Below, in pieces: positions 45,250-56,380 of a stretch of DNA of 64,000 nt; within the stretch, counting starts at the first letter, position 1, and every line of letters starts with the position of its first letter. The DNA is from Gautieria morchelliformis (lineage: Eukaryota > Basidiomycota > Agaricomycetes > Gomphales > Gomphaceae). The stretch spans positions 49,974 to 113,973 of the forward strand of contig WHVA01000380.1 of NCBI GenBank assembly GCA_015179125.1, in the 5' to 3' direction. The notes under the pieces are model-generated. The model was not told the origin of the DNA and made no database searches. It worked only from the letters and a program-made list of their open reading frames with translations. Made by a program: the position numbers and the translations under genes.

Positions 45250-47652
45250 GAGAATCAAGAAGCTGCAGACTGACCATGGAGGTGAATATCTCTCCCAGGA
45301 GTTTACAGGCCACATAAAGTCAAAAGGGATGGTAAGGAGTCTTACCGTACACGACACGCTGGAGGAGAACGGCATGTCAGAGTGAGCGATTGAACAGGAC
45401 GCTACTGGAGCATGCATGGGCAATGCACCTCACAGTAGGCCTGCCAAAGTTCCTCTGGACTGAATCAATCCAGCACATGGTGTGGCTAAAGAACCACTCG
45501 TCGATCCATGCGCGCCATGGCAAGACCCCATATGAGCTCATTCATGGCACCAAGCCAGATCTGAGTGACTTACCTGAATGGGGTACCAGGGTTTTTGTCT
45601 TGAAAGAAGACAGTGGCAAGCTGGAGGCTAAAGCCAACAAGGGGAGATGGGTGGGATACAGCAACGAAAGTAAAGGGCACAGGGTTTACTGGCCCGGGAA
45701 ACATCACGTCACTGTCGAACATAATATTACGTTTGACACCCCTGTCATAGTCACGCCCGCCAATGCGCCAACTGAGGGGGAGTCCACCACCAGCAGCCAG
45801 GGCATTGGCAGCGCCCCACAGCTGCAGCATGTGGACCCAGCAAAGGTTGACCCCCTAGAGGGACTTGAGGCTCTGGACCCCCCAGCAGACCCACCACAAG
45901 GCAGAGGCCAACGTGCACAGAAACCGTCAGCGTACATGTAGGGAATCATGGATGGCACAGGTAGCAGCATGGGACACACGAACACACCTGTGTACCCACA
46001 AGGACTACCCATACCCACAAACATGTCGGCCCTGGTCACCCTCATCAAACTAGAGGAGGGCAACACCCCTGAGGCTGAGGGAGAGTCAAGCCGCGCCTTC
46101 GAATACTCGATGGCGGCAGCGGTGAACGACACAGGACTCAACCCCATGAGTCTCAACAACGCACACTCCCACAATGATTGGCCGCACTGGGACGCTTCCA
46201 TCAAATGGGAGCTGGATCAGCAGGCAAGGCTGAGGACATGGGATCTTGTGGAACCCCCGGACAGCGTAAACATCATTGGCAGCAAACTCATATTCCATTA
46301 TAAACACAATGCAGATGGTAAGGTGATAAACCACAATACCAGGCTTGTTGCACAAGGGTTCACACAGGCAGAAGGTATAGATTACACAGAAACCTTCTCC
46401 CCCACTGCCAAACTCTCTGCCATACGCATAATCGTGGCAATCACAGTCAGAAATGACTGGGAACTCAAACAGACTGATATAGACAGCACATACCCTAACA
46501 CGCTGATCACAGAGACGTTCTACATGTGCCAGCCAAAGGGGTATGAAGCTCCTGGCAAGGAGCACTATGTCTGTCATCTCAACCACATGATCTACAGACT
46601 GAAGCAGTCTGGGAGGGAATGGTACGAGATGCTGAGCGGCATCATGTACTGGTTTGGATTCATGTGTTGCGAAGTCAAGCATGTGGTATTCCATAGGTAC
46701 GCTGGACAGGACGTCCTCATCATCGCAGTAGATGTTGACAACTTGACCATGGCTGGCAATTCAAAGGAAGTGATCTGGCAGTTCAAGGATGAGCTGCGCA
46801 CCATCCTTAAGATAAAGGACATAGGGGATTTACACTGGTTACTGGGGATAGAGGTGAAACGGGATTGCACACTACGCACAATTTCATTCTCTCAGCATGC
46901 ATACGTACAAAACATACTCAAGAGGTTCAATCTACAGGATGCGAACCCACTCAGCACCCCGCTTGATCCCCACCACAGATTATCCTTGTCCCAGTCCCCC
47001 TCCACCCCTCGCCAGTACAACAACATGCACAATGTACCTTATAGAGAGGCCATTGGGTCACTCATGTAGGTGGTCTTGGGCATGCATCCTGACATCTTGT
47101 TCGCCGTGGCGTTCCTGGAACAATTTATGCAGAACCCAGGAAGACCGCACTGGGAGGCAGTGAAACATGTCTTCTGCTACCTGAAGGGTGGGTACAATGA
47201 ACATGTGCCTCGTCATTGGTGGTTCAGAGGGCAGCCTGGAGGCCTTCTCGGATGCGGACTGGGTGTCTCAAGAGCACCGCCAGTCCATCTCCGGGTATGT
47301 GTTCACCATAGACAGTGGAGCTGTCTCCTGGAGCTCTAAGAAGCAACCAATTGTTGCACTATCTATGATGGAGGCTGAATTTTTTTATTTTTTATTTTAT
47401 TTTTTTTCATCCAATTTTACGTCTTTTGGTGAAACACCCTATGTAAGACAGTAAGTACAGCTCCTATCTTATATCTACTCCTTCTCGCCTTTCGTTCTCT
47501 ATCTCTACTTGTGCTCTTTGGGCGAGGCCCCGAGCTTGTCCATGCCTATGTGGGTGGGGTGTGTGTGGCTTTGCGCCTGGTGACTCTCAACCTTTTACCC
47601 ATTCGTCTCCTTCTTCGGCCCTCCTCTCATTGCATAGTAGTTTACCTCTCCT

Positions 47653-50541
47653 TCAGGCATGATACAGACCATCTGGTGTTGCAGCACTCCAGGTGTGCCG
47701 GTCAAGAAGGGATTGACAAGCCCTGCAAAGCTTGCAGTCAGTCGCTGCGTGGGATCCATTGCAGAGGGCGCATTTCGGTGTAACATGTGGACACATTGAC
47801 TCCTGGCATGTATTCTGGTCAGGGCACTTGCAGTCGAATGTAGCATGTGGGCCCGCGCATATTCCACATTTCGTGGTGGCTTTGCATGATCGAGCAAAGT
47901 GGCCTATGCCATAGCAGTTGAAGCATTGTGGGGGATGCGGTATGAAACATGTGGTCGAGTGAAGGTGTCCTTGGTATGCGATGTGTTGTTGGATACAGTT
48001 GTTGGATGCATGATGATCAGTTAGATATAGGACAAGGGATGAGTGTGCCTTCTGACGTACCTGTGGAGAGTGGGAGACAAATTCAGCACGTTGTGTTGGA
48101 GTATGGCGAGCGCTAGAAGCTACTAGAAGATTAGTAAGCTTAGTCACAGGATATTTAAGTCAAGTCACCGTAGTTAGATTCCTTACACATTTGACAGAGA
48201 CATCATCAACAGGGCTGTAGTGATTCTCAATGGGGTTGAGACTGTTGGTAATGTTCCATTGACTCAACTCTAGGATGAGTGGCACGACAGGAACAATATG
48301 GCTTATAGCAAAATACTCCTGTGTATTACCCCTGAACTCCAAACAGCCATTGATTCTACTGAATCTTCAGCTACAGCATGGGAAATCCTGACGAGGAAGT
48401 TCAAATCTACAGACCCTAGCAAAATCAGTATCATTCGCACAAAATATGAAAATTATCATATGACCGAAGGACAGTCTGTCTCCTCCTCCGATTGCCACCT
48501 CCTTGTGCCCCTATTCCTCCTCTTTTATTGCCGATTGCTCGACCTCCATTTCTCCAAGACAGTGCTAGCCCCCCTCCTGGTGAGAAACATCTTGCAGCTG
48601 AATGACCCTCCTCTCCACAATTATTGCAGTTGTAAAATGGTCTCTGATCATTATTTGTTGGATAGGGGGTGTTCCATGGTCTTGTGGTAGGATATGCAGA
48701 GTTATTAGGTCGTCCTGCACCCTTTGATTGTTCCACAAAAGCTGTAGCTGCTTGATTCAATATTTCCACTGCATTTAAATCCACCTCATGAGCCTCTAGC
48801 TTCTCCTCAATGACATCTATGTCTCCAGTAATCATCCTGATGGTTTGAGTGATAGGCCTCCAGGATTCAGGTACATTCCTGAGGACAGTGGCAGCATGGG
48901 TGGAATCAGCAATGATCTCACCCATTTTTGCCAATTGATTCCTGTACTCCTTCATTATATTGAGGACAAACGCGATTATTGTTAACTCTCGAGGTCCGCA
49001 CCGAAAACCTAACACAAACGCGTCATGGGTGGCTCCCGTTAACCACAGCTGAACTGCGGACAAGAGAGACCTCGAATGGAGATGGCTCGACATACAAAGA
49101 CCCGCAGGCAGTTCCGGGCATTGACCAAAGTCCCCACCTTTTCGAGGCACCACCAATCACAACTATCGCCAGTATTGCAATTGACGACAGCTGCAATAGA
49201 GACAGATGTGGAAGTACGGTGCGCAGGAAACCCCAGTGGATGCCTGAGGTAGTGGCCAACCGCAGTCTCGTTGTGAGCCAGAGGGACGGAAGGGCCCTAC
49301 TGGAGGGAACACTGAACCGGGTGATTAGCTGGATAGGCGAGGGAATGTTGGTGATGGGGTGGTGGATTGGAAGAAGAAAGTCAAGAAATTACTTTGAGGC
49401 ATATCACACAGGAGAACGACAACCGGCGACTGACTTTCCCACAAGCGCACGGACTCACACACTTTTCAGATCATTGCACCTCAACGCTGCATGAAATGGA
49501 GATTCAGATGGAACTCAGGGATTCATGGCAAGCTAGGTTTGAGGGGGTGCATTGTATATTATGAGCTTCTATGCTCGAGGGGGTGTGTTGGAGTATGGCA
49601 AGCGCTAGAAGTTACTAGAAGATTAGTAAGCTTGGTCACAGGATATTTAAGTCGAGTCACCATAGTTAGATTCCTTACGCGTTTGACAGAGCTCAGACAA
49701 ACGCGATTATTGTTAACTCTTGAGGTCCACACCGAAAACCTAACACGTTGTAGCATGGAAGGATGGGGAATAATGTGCTCATTATCATCCAGCAGCGTAG
49801 CGATGTCATCACTGTCTCAATCTAGATTAAATGTAGTGGGGATGGCGTGAACGATCACCAGGTAAGTCTTTGGGATGATATGCAGGTTCGTTGATAGCAC
49901 TGGGAGCCATTGGTGAGCTTTCTTGATTATTGTGTCATGCTCCTGCTCTGAGCCCGCTGCTAGCCATATATCGCCGCTTCGGTGCTGTCCTGCGGCTTGG
50001 ATGCGAAGTACGCTCTCCTCCTCCTGCTCTTCTTCAGGGTCTGGGTCGCAGCCTCATGGGAGCAAGGCTTTGTTAATCTCCTTCCTCAACTCTGAGTCTG
50101 GGAAATCCTTGAGGGATGGGTTCTGTCGGTCGATATGCGATAGCGTGATATGATGTTTGGTGTCGCGGTGGGGTTTGATACGTGTAACGTGTGTGAGTGA
50201 GCTGGCTATGGCTGGCACGCAAGATTGGGGGGTTCGCTAGCGGGTGCCGTAAGGCCAATGTGCATTGAGATTGCCTCCAATTTTTCACAGACAGATGAAA
50301 AATGCGAGTTAAAACAAGGAATCTCGACTTTTTCTCATGCAGATGAGATCAGATCGCGAGCGCTACGCAGTGTGTTGATAGGGATAGTGCATGTCTTTGC
50401 AGTTCTTGTTTTCGGGAGGGCTATGCTATGGATTAGTTTGTCCAGGGTGCCGAGAGTAGCTTGGATGGTGTCTGCAGGTACAGAGGGGGTAGTTTCACCA
50501 TTATCTGCGCTGGCAGGTGGTGGTCGGAGCATGGGAACCAT
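47653..50541 (-). pseudogene. LINE ORF1, zinc-knuckle protein, interrupted
   Basis: The N-terminal frame (50541-50335; MVPMLRPPPASADNGE..LDKLIHSIALPK) is followed by decayed frames to 49751. After the nested element (49745-48094) it resumes at 48093 with FVSHSPQVRQKAHSSLVLYL. Three zinc knuckles come next: CFNCYGIGHFARSC (~47928-47887), CGICAGPHATFDC and CALCNGSHAATDC (~47778-47740), then a C-terminal CRACQSLL stretch and a stop at 47653. The knuckle layout parallels ORF1 of the LINE at 14039. It would bind element RNA. Confidence 0.75.
48094..49745 (+). mobile_element. TRIM-like copia-type element with scrambled gag, TSD CGTTG
   Basis: CGTTG lies at 48089-48093 and 49746-49750. The 3' LTR is 160 bp (49586-49745; TGTTGGAGTATGGC to CCTAACA), preceded by a purine tract CTCGAGGGGGTG. 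The 5' LTR is in two parts, 48094-48202 and 48964-49014. Between them lies a ~760-bp segment with copia gag: the N-terminal half in plus orientation (48203-48486; TPELQTAIDSTESSATAWEIL) and the C-terminal half inverted (48962-48487; EYRNQLAKMGEIIADS.., CNNCGEEGHSAARC). 49015-49585 shows no known domain. There is no protease, integrase or RT. Confidence 0.75.
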
Positions 50542-50585
50542 CTCTCATTGGTATTTGGAGGCTGAATATATCACTGTAATGCATG

Positions 50586-51083
50586 TGTAGAGGACAGGAA
50601 TTATAGGCAGTAGGTATGGACTTGTTGCTCAAAAGAATAGACTAGAAATTAATTCACTCTCTCAGTGAATTTAGTTGTCACTGTAAATATATTATACACT
50701 ACCTAGAAATTAATTCACTACAGAGGATTTCTAGGTCAATAAATCGAAAGAACACTAGACTAATTTACTTGCCTCTCTCAGTGAATTTAGTTGTCACTGA
50801 GAGAGGGGGAAATCTGTTTCACTGCGCATGTACTACTACCCGGCCCTTTAGCGCCCAAGAGCTCGCGCGTCGAAGTCGTTTCAGACTCCGCTGGGTGCAG
50901 CCACTTGTGAAAGTAAGAATAACAAGATGAAATGGAGAGATAGGGAGTGAGTGGAAAATTTCGAAAATAACCAGAGAAATGGATGCATGATACAAGAACA
51001 ATATGAGAAGAAATTGAGAAACCACACAACAAATTGGATATATTATGCTTGATTTTGGTGCAGGGGCATAAATGCACCCAACA
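50586..51083 (-). repeat. Solo copia LTR, subfamily 1b, TSD GCATG
   Basis: The 498-bp unit has GCATG at 50581-50585 and 51084-51088. It splits the RNase H codons EAEYITVMH and AAKEALW of copia A. It is a close relative of the 40894 copy. Confidence 0.95.
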
Positions 51084-51207
51084 GCATGCAGCGAAGGAGG
51101 CACTGTGGATATGCGCCTTTTTGGCTGACATCGCATGCCCGCTAGAGAAACCCATTACCATCCATCTAGACAACATTTCCGCCATCTCCATCACGAAGAA
51201 TGACAAA

Positions 51208-51550
51208 TGTTGTAAACTGGTATATATTAGTTCATCTCTTTACTATGTCAGCGTTGCCTGTGTTGTGAACCGGCATTTTCCCAGGACAATCCGCTTTAGG
51301 ATACACCTATCTAGTTCCCACTCCGCTGACCCCTGACCAAGTGCCCATACCTTTGACACTCGTATATGTAGCTAGCCCAGTAGTTACAACCAATACATTG
51401 GTTTCGGCCCTTTCAGCTGCACTGCAGCTCCGTTTAGTGTTACAGCTAGAATTAGCTAACACTCAAGTTCCATCTGTTTCTGCGCTCAGTGCACCGTGTT
51501 CTGTTCCATCCTTTGTCTCTCTCCGCCTCCCTCCTCGCACTCTAACAACA
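51208..51550. repeat. 343-bp solo LTR, TSD ACAAA
   Basis: It starts TGTTGT and ends ACAACA, a perfect short inverted repeat. ACAAA lies at 51203-51207 and 51551-51555. It is inserted in the RNase H region of copia A. No other copy is in the window, so the strand and family are unknown. Confidence 0.85.
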
Positions 51551-51745
51551 ACAAATACCACCTGCAGACGAAGCACATCGACATACGCTATCATTTCATA
51601 CACCATGCCATGCGGGAAGGACTCATACACATCAACTACGTCCCAACAGATGATATGGCGGCCGACATGTTCACGAAAGCTCTTCCCTGCCATAAGGTCT
51701 CACATCTGAACACCATGGTGGGACTGCGCTATGCTTAAGGGGGAG

Positions 51746-53458
51746 TGTTGGAGGTAGTATTGTATGGGAACTGCTGTTCAACCAGCTTACTCTATGGTCT
51801 CGGATCAAGCTGTTCAACCAGCATTCAAATGTCTCTTTATTGTAAATTTGTAGTCTGCATCAAAGGCCTTTAAAAACAACCAATTATCGCCATTATAAAA
51901 ATGTCTACTGTCCTCATAAGGCCTATTCAAACATCCCTCTAATTAACTATGAATTTTACCTATTTTTCCGAGGCTGTCTTCACTCAAACACACTTATTTC
52001 TGTGCAGCAGAGTTGTGGATACACACGTCCCCACAACTCTGTTTCGGACTTCTGATTTCAAACTCCGACCAGACGCTCGCATCACTTGCGGCTTGTGCAC
52101 CTGCGGTCACCCACAAATCCAGTCAGGTGGCTCCTTCAGACTCAGCCTCTGAGTTTGAAAAGCCTAGTCATTTGCTTGTACAGCCTCAATGACTCAACTG
52201 ACTCATGCACACCTTGGTGAGTCACATGCACATGACTCACCCAAGCTGTCATGAATCATATGGGCCCAATTAATGACTCATTCCTGACAAATCAAGCCCT
52301 TATTGGTGGAAAACCTAGTGGAAAATCACCAGTAGGAGTCATTTCCAGTCACTGTGAGTCATTATGAGTCAGACAGAACCTTCCCACACATTCCGAAAGC
52401 TTCTTCGTGACTCATTCCCCCATTCCATTAATAGATAGAAGGTCCTACCGCTTAGTTAAGCGCCTGTACAATATGATATAAAAGGAGGCCCTTTTTGCCT
52501 GCCTTTCATCAGCCAATCTACCCATCTTCTATCCTACACATGAATGACCTCATGTGACTTGCATCTTACTAAGCTGCTAATCCCAGCTAGGGTTATTCAC
52601 TTACTTTAGTGTCTAATTCCTTGTTAAGTAGTTACTTTACTGCTTAGCCACTTGGACTAATCCTCCGGGTGTAATTCTACAGAGTGAGTCTGTCAATTGA
52701 AAGTCTTGCCATTCGCACTCCAATACCCGAGACGATCTAGTCAGTTGATTTTCCTGATTAGAGACTTTCACAAGTCGCTTTGTTCACAAAACTCGTCCCT
52801 CGTTTTATTACAGTGTGCTGGTAGATTATCAGGGCAGTCCATTTATAAACTCGCCTGCTAAGTACATTCCTTTATATTTTGGAATACGCTTGGACCTGGA
52901 TAGTGTCCTTGAACCTACAGTCTTTTAGTTTATTGTTCAATGCTGCTAAGAAACACATTGCCTTCCATCCGTATTAACTTGGACTAGTTCTTACGTGGAT
53001 TGCAACCAAGGTACAAATATTAAATTATTTCCAGAGTTGTGCTGCAGCATTGTTTGATATTCTTTGAGTCTCGTAAACGACATGTTCTGATAGATTGAAG
53101 TGTTAGCAATAACACCAAAGTGAAGTGTTAGCAATAACAACAAAGTCTTGAAGGGTTCCAAAACAAGTATGGATAAGCATAGAACCCAGGGCCATGGCTG
53201 GTAACCCGTGACCCGGATTCATACCTTCATAGTTGTCTCGGTCATGGTTGACCGAGTTGATATATCTACTGGACTCGTAGTTAGTGGCTCCTCAGTGAAT
53301 TATCCATTCACTGAGGTGTGCACCATTTCATGTACATCATTGCATACCGACGCTCACTCCTGTGTAGTTATCACTACATAGGTACAGTACTATATGCACA
53401 CAGTGAATTATCCATTCACTGAGTTATCACTACAAAGCTACTGTGCATAATCCTAACA
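51746..53458 (+). repeat. 3' LTR of copia A, split
   Basis: After the stop at 51738 comes a polypurine tract AAGGGGGAG, then TGTTGGAGGTAGTAT (51746-51760). The rest is at 53172-53458, ending CCTAACA, for about 302 bp in total. It has two hairpins with the core TCAGTGAATTATCCATTCACTGA (about 53292-53318 and 53401-53425). Confidence 0.85.
51761..53166 (+). repeat. Solo long LTR (1406 bp), TSD AGTAT
   Basis: TGTATGGGAACTGCTGTTC to GGTTCCAAAACA, flanked by AGTAT (51756-51760, 53167-53171). It is very similar to the inverted copy at 32014-33289. TGACTCA/TGAGTCA sites cluster at 52190-52420 and a TATAAAAGG box follows near 52482. It landed only 15 bp inside the copia A 3' LTR. Confidence 0.95.
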
Positions 53459-53710
53459 CTCTTGGACCCCGATAGTGTCCTTGAACCTATACACTCTTTT
53501 AGTTTATTGTTCAGTGCAGATAAGAAATGCATTGCCTTCTAGCTGTAATAACTTGGACTAGTTATTACACAGATTGCAACCAAGGTACAAATATTAAATT
53601 ATTTCTGGAGTTGTGCTGCTGCATTGAATTGGTATTCTACTAATTGTGTAAACAACATGTTCTGATAGACAGAGGCATTAGCAATAACACCAAAGTCTTG
53701 AAGGGTTCCA
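53459..53710 (+). repeat. 3' fragment of a further long LTR
   Basis: CTTGGACCCCGATAGTGTCC.. to ..AGTCTTGAAGGGTTCCAAAC matches the last ~250 bp of the long LTR copies. Its start is cut at the copia A LTR end, so copia A probably inserted into a long LTR. Confidence 0.8.
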
Positions 53711-53862
53711 AACCACCTATGGTGGGGGTACACTGTACTGAGGGGTGGCCTATGGTGCATGTGCACTGTCCTGAGGGGTGGTGTACAGTGCATGTGCACC
53801 ATACTGAGGGATGGGCTACAGCACATGTGCACCAAATGTGGAGGTGTAGGAATGGGTGTGTG
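53711..53862. repeat. 33-bp tandem repeat
   Basis: Three and a half degenerate units of 33 bp, each with TGCAC..CTGAGGG.TGG...GCATG. The short minus ORF with VHMHCTPPL words is a by-product. Confidence 0.75.
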
Positions 53863-54344
53863 TGTTAAGAACGTAAGTTGTACTTAAGACTCAACCCAAA
53901 GGCCAAGCCGAGGTTCAGGAACAGAGGGCTTGACTTCAACTTTGTAGGTTGCATCCACTACAGTGTTCCACCCTAATTTCAGAAAGCGGACTCGGGAACA
54001 GATTCGGCTTCAAGCCAAGGTTCAGGAAAAAAGATCAGACAGAGGAGAGGATGATATGAGGATCTAAGTCAATATCAGAACTGAGGATTTAGCATACATG
54101 ACAGGGGGTTTATATACTAATTGCAAGGAATGGAAAGAGGGCATCAATGCCCGTCTTGAGCAGATAAGAAGGATAGGGGGATGATCATCAGGAATGGAAC
54201 AGGGCTATCTAGGAAAGGAAGTCAGGGTGAATGATGAAGGGTTCCCGAGTGATATCTGAGGCCAAGGCCTCAGCTCCAGACTCAGGAATGGGTCTTAATG
54301 GTGTGAAAGTAGTGGAAAACCTTTGAAAAGGGCGGCTCGGTACA
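53863..54344 (-). repeat. Putative gypsy LTR (family of 55871)
   Basis: Read on the minus strand it starts TGTACCGAGCCGCCC and ends TTCTTAACA, with GTATATAAACCCC near 54110 matching ATATATAAACCCC in the 55871 LTR. Direct flanks do not match, so the edges are tentative. Confidence 0.5.
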
Positions 54345-54375
54345 AAGTGCCAAATGGTCAGAAAGAGATGGGCTG

Positions 54376-55560
54376 TTGCAGTTCTGGAGTAATACCTACA
54401 TCCCAAATGTGCCTGACCTCCAGTGCCATATTGTGTCTCAGCACCACAACACTCAGGTTGCCAGGCATGCCAGGAGGTGGAAGATGTTGGAACTAGGGGT
54501 GGCCACAGATATTGTGGAACATCATGGCTCAGATGCACCCAGTATTCAACATCATGAAGCTCCTCCTGGCCCCAGAAGACCCAAGTGTGGGCTGAAGGCC
54601 AGACCCCTGCCCCCACCAGAAATTGTTGACAGGGAGCAGCACTATGTGGTCAACAAGATCATTGACAGCCACCTCCTATGGGGCTGCCTCCAATTCTTGA
54701 TCAAGTGGGAAGGCTACAGGTACAAGGAGTGTAAAAGATTAAGAGCTATCATGTATAGATTCAAATAGTAATATAATTCAGACTTCAAATTGAAGTCCAA
54801 TCAAGTAAGAGGTCAATCACAGAGAAAATCAAGCATATGCAGGAAGTATGTGTTCTCAAATGATAACTATGCAATATATGCGGCACAAAATGCTCAGTAA
54901 CTGGGGGACAGGTGAGTTCTAATTGATTGGTCTTTTTCTGTGTACACTTGAGCTATTTAACTATGATGTATGAGTCTATGGCAATATATGCTCCAGATCG
55001 CAGAATAGACATGTGAGTTATAATCTGGTGAATGGCACACCGATTGCTGTGGTAGCTACTTGATCTAACAGTTTATAGTACACATATATGGAAAGGATAT
55101 CAGAAGAGAAATATGATGGTGATGAAGGGACAAACAGAAGAAAGAGAAAACCCAAGTGCAGTGGGCTAGCCACTACACAACTCCTCAGATCAGCACCTTT
55201 CAGGCTTGATCACTCATTCCAGGCTGTATAAACATCTGTGGCTTGTCCAGTGGATGGATAAGCCATGGAGGTATGCATAGATGTGAAATTGGGGATTATT
55301 GACGGTCTGCAGGTTCAAGTGGGTGTTTGCGTGTGGTTATGGGGATATATGCAGCTCAACTCAGTAGTAATGTTTTTATGACTTTGTTGGAGTCATGGGG
55401 AATAAAACAGAGTGGTGGAATATGTGTTATATTGATTTTATGACAAGGAGTACTCATGGGTCTCTGAAGATGACGTCTGTGCACCAGCCAAGGTGCAGGA
55501 ATTCTACCAGACCCACCTGGGAGCACAGGGTCAAGTCAATGGCTTTCTAGTAGATCATGT
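54376..55560 (+). pseudogene. Gypsy integrase/chromodomain remnant
   Basis: The integrase zinc-domain start (VSQHHNTQVARHARRWKMLEL, 54433-54500) is joined by a deletion to a chromodomain (PPPEIVDREQHYVVNKIIDS..LQFLIKWEGYRYKE, 54610-54730). The chromodomain resumes after a 712-bp insertion at 55443 with KEYSWVSEDDVCAPAKVQEFYQTHLGA. The full core of integrase and all of RT are missing. The element's polypurine tract and LTR start follow at 55586-55599. Confidence 0.75.
54731..55442. mobile_element. 712-bp insertion with a 9-bp TSD
   Basis: ACAAGGAGT at 54722-54730 recurs at 55443-55451, exactly where the chromodomain reading resumes. The insert has no ORF and only weakly similar ends (GTAAAAGATT and, inverted, CATAAAATCA). 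A 9-bp duplication suits Mutator-like elements; the superfamily is unproven. Confidence 0.6.
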
Positions 55561-55598
55561 CTAGTGCCTCTAGGATGCAGCACTCTGGAGGGGGGTGA

Positions 55599-55870
55599 TG
55601 TCAGTGGAACCCCCTCCTAAGTCTATTTTCAAGCTCAGCTTCATTCCTGACCCAAGGTCCAGACCTGGGCCAAGCATGTCCCAAGTGCAAAGCTGAGTCC
55701 CCAAGTCTTCAGCTTCAGCAGTAATCCCAGAGTGGTGTCAGGGATGTAGGTAGGTCGTGTGTGCCAGGTGGTGGCCGCAGAGCCTCAGACTTACATCAGG
55801 AGTGGAGCAGGCATCCCTGACTTTGATCAGGGGTGCAGGGTATATAGGTAGCACACTGGCAGTGGGGATC
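55599..55870 (+). repeat. 5' part of a gypsy 3' LTR
   Basis: TGTCAGTGGAACCCCCTCC begins directly after a polypurine tract GGAGGGGGGTGA (55587-55598) downstream of the chromodomain remnant. It is cut at 55871 by the next element's LTR. Confidence 0.6.
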
Positions 55871-56380
55871 TGTAAGGACCCGGCCAAAGGCCGGTTACTT
55901 ACTGGTACAACCTTTTTTCCAAGCCTGAGCCCTGTGATACTCATGCCTGAGTACTGTGATTCTAAGCCCGAGCCTGAGCTCATATCTGAGCTTGATCCCA
56001 TGCCCGAGTCCCCTTAGTTACCTATCCCGTTCCATCACGCATCATTAGTATATTGACCTCCCCCTGACTCCCCCGTATATGCTCACCCCTGACCATTACT
56101 CTCGCCCATATATAAACCCCTTGTATGCATTCCTACTCTTCAGTCTGAAAATCAACTATCGTACCCTTTGATCCTTAGCTAGTTTCTAAGCCTCACCTCT
56201 TTAGCCAAACCTCACCTCTTATTCGTTTGCCTCCAAAGTTGGGACTCGTATGTAGGGCCAGCGCAGCACATATGCTGAAGCCAAGTCCCACTCAGACCTC
56301 CCCATCTGAACCTTGCTCAGACCTTACCTCAGGTCTCGCTCCCGAGCTCAGTCAGCCTTATGAAGGATCATATCGTAACA
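55871..56380 (+). repeat. 5' LTR of gypsy element C
   Basis: The 510-bp unit starts TGTAAGGACCCGGCC and ends TATCGTAACA. It has a TATATAAACCCC box near 56108. It contains degenerate CCTGAG/CCCGAG hexamers. The gag region follows at once. Confidence 0.75.

Larger units (their letters stand above)
47381..50555 (-). mobile_element. ORF1-only LINE-type retroelement, 12-bp TSD
   Basis: TGGAGGCTGAAT flanks both ends (47369-47380 and 50556-50567 on the RNase H sequence of copia A). On the minus strand the element ends in a poly(A)-rich tail (T-rich at 47381-47407). Its only coding content is an ORF1-type zinc-knuckle protein; between the ORF1 stop at 47653 and the tail there are only ~250 bp. No endonuclease or RT is present. 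Without the nested element at 48094-49745 it would be about 1.5 kb. Confidence 0.8.
45250..51738 (+). pseudogene. Decayed copia element A pol, in five pieces
   Basis: Integrase part at 45250-45941 (LQTDHGGEYLSQEF, then NRTLLEHAWAMHL and GRWVGYSNESKGHRVYWP), RT at 45948-47069 (NIIGSKLIFHYKHNADGK, LVAQGFTQAEGIDYTETFSP, DIDSTYPNTLI). The catalytic box reads DVDNL (~46730) where AVDDL is expected, so RT is dead. RNase H runs 47070-47380 (FSDADWVSQEHRQS, VSWSSKKQPIVALS), then continues at 50556-50585, 51084-51207 (AAKEALWICAFLADIA..IHLDNISAISITKND) and 51551-51738 (TKHIDIRYHFIHHAM.., DDMAADMFTKAL) to a stop. The gaps are separate insertions. Stops occur at 45383, 45939 and 47067. The 5' LTR, gag and protease are missing. 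Confidence 0.92.

Noticed and set aside
53711-53862. 33-bp repeats as a CRISPR-like array
   Set aside because: The units are contiguous without unique spacers, and the genome is eukaryotic.
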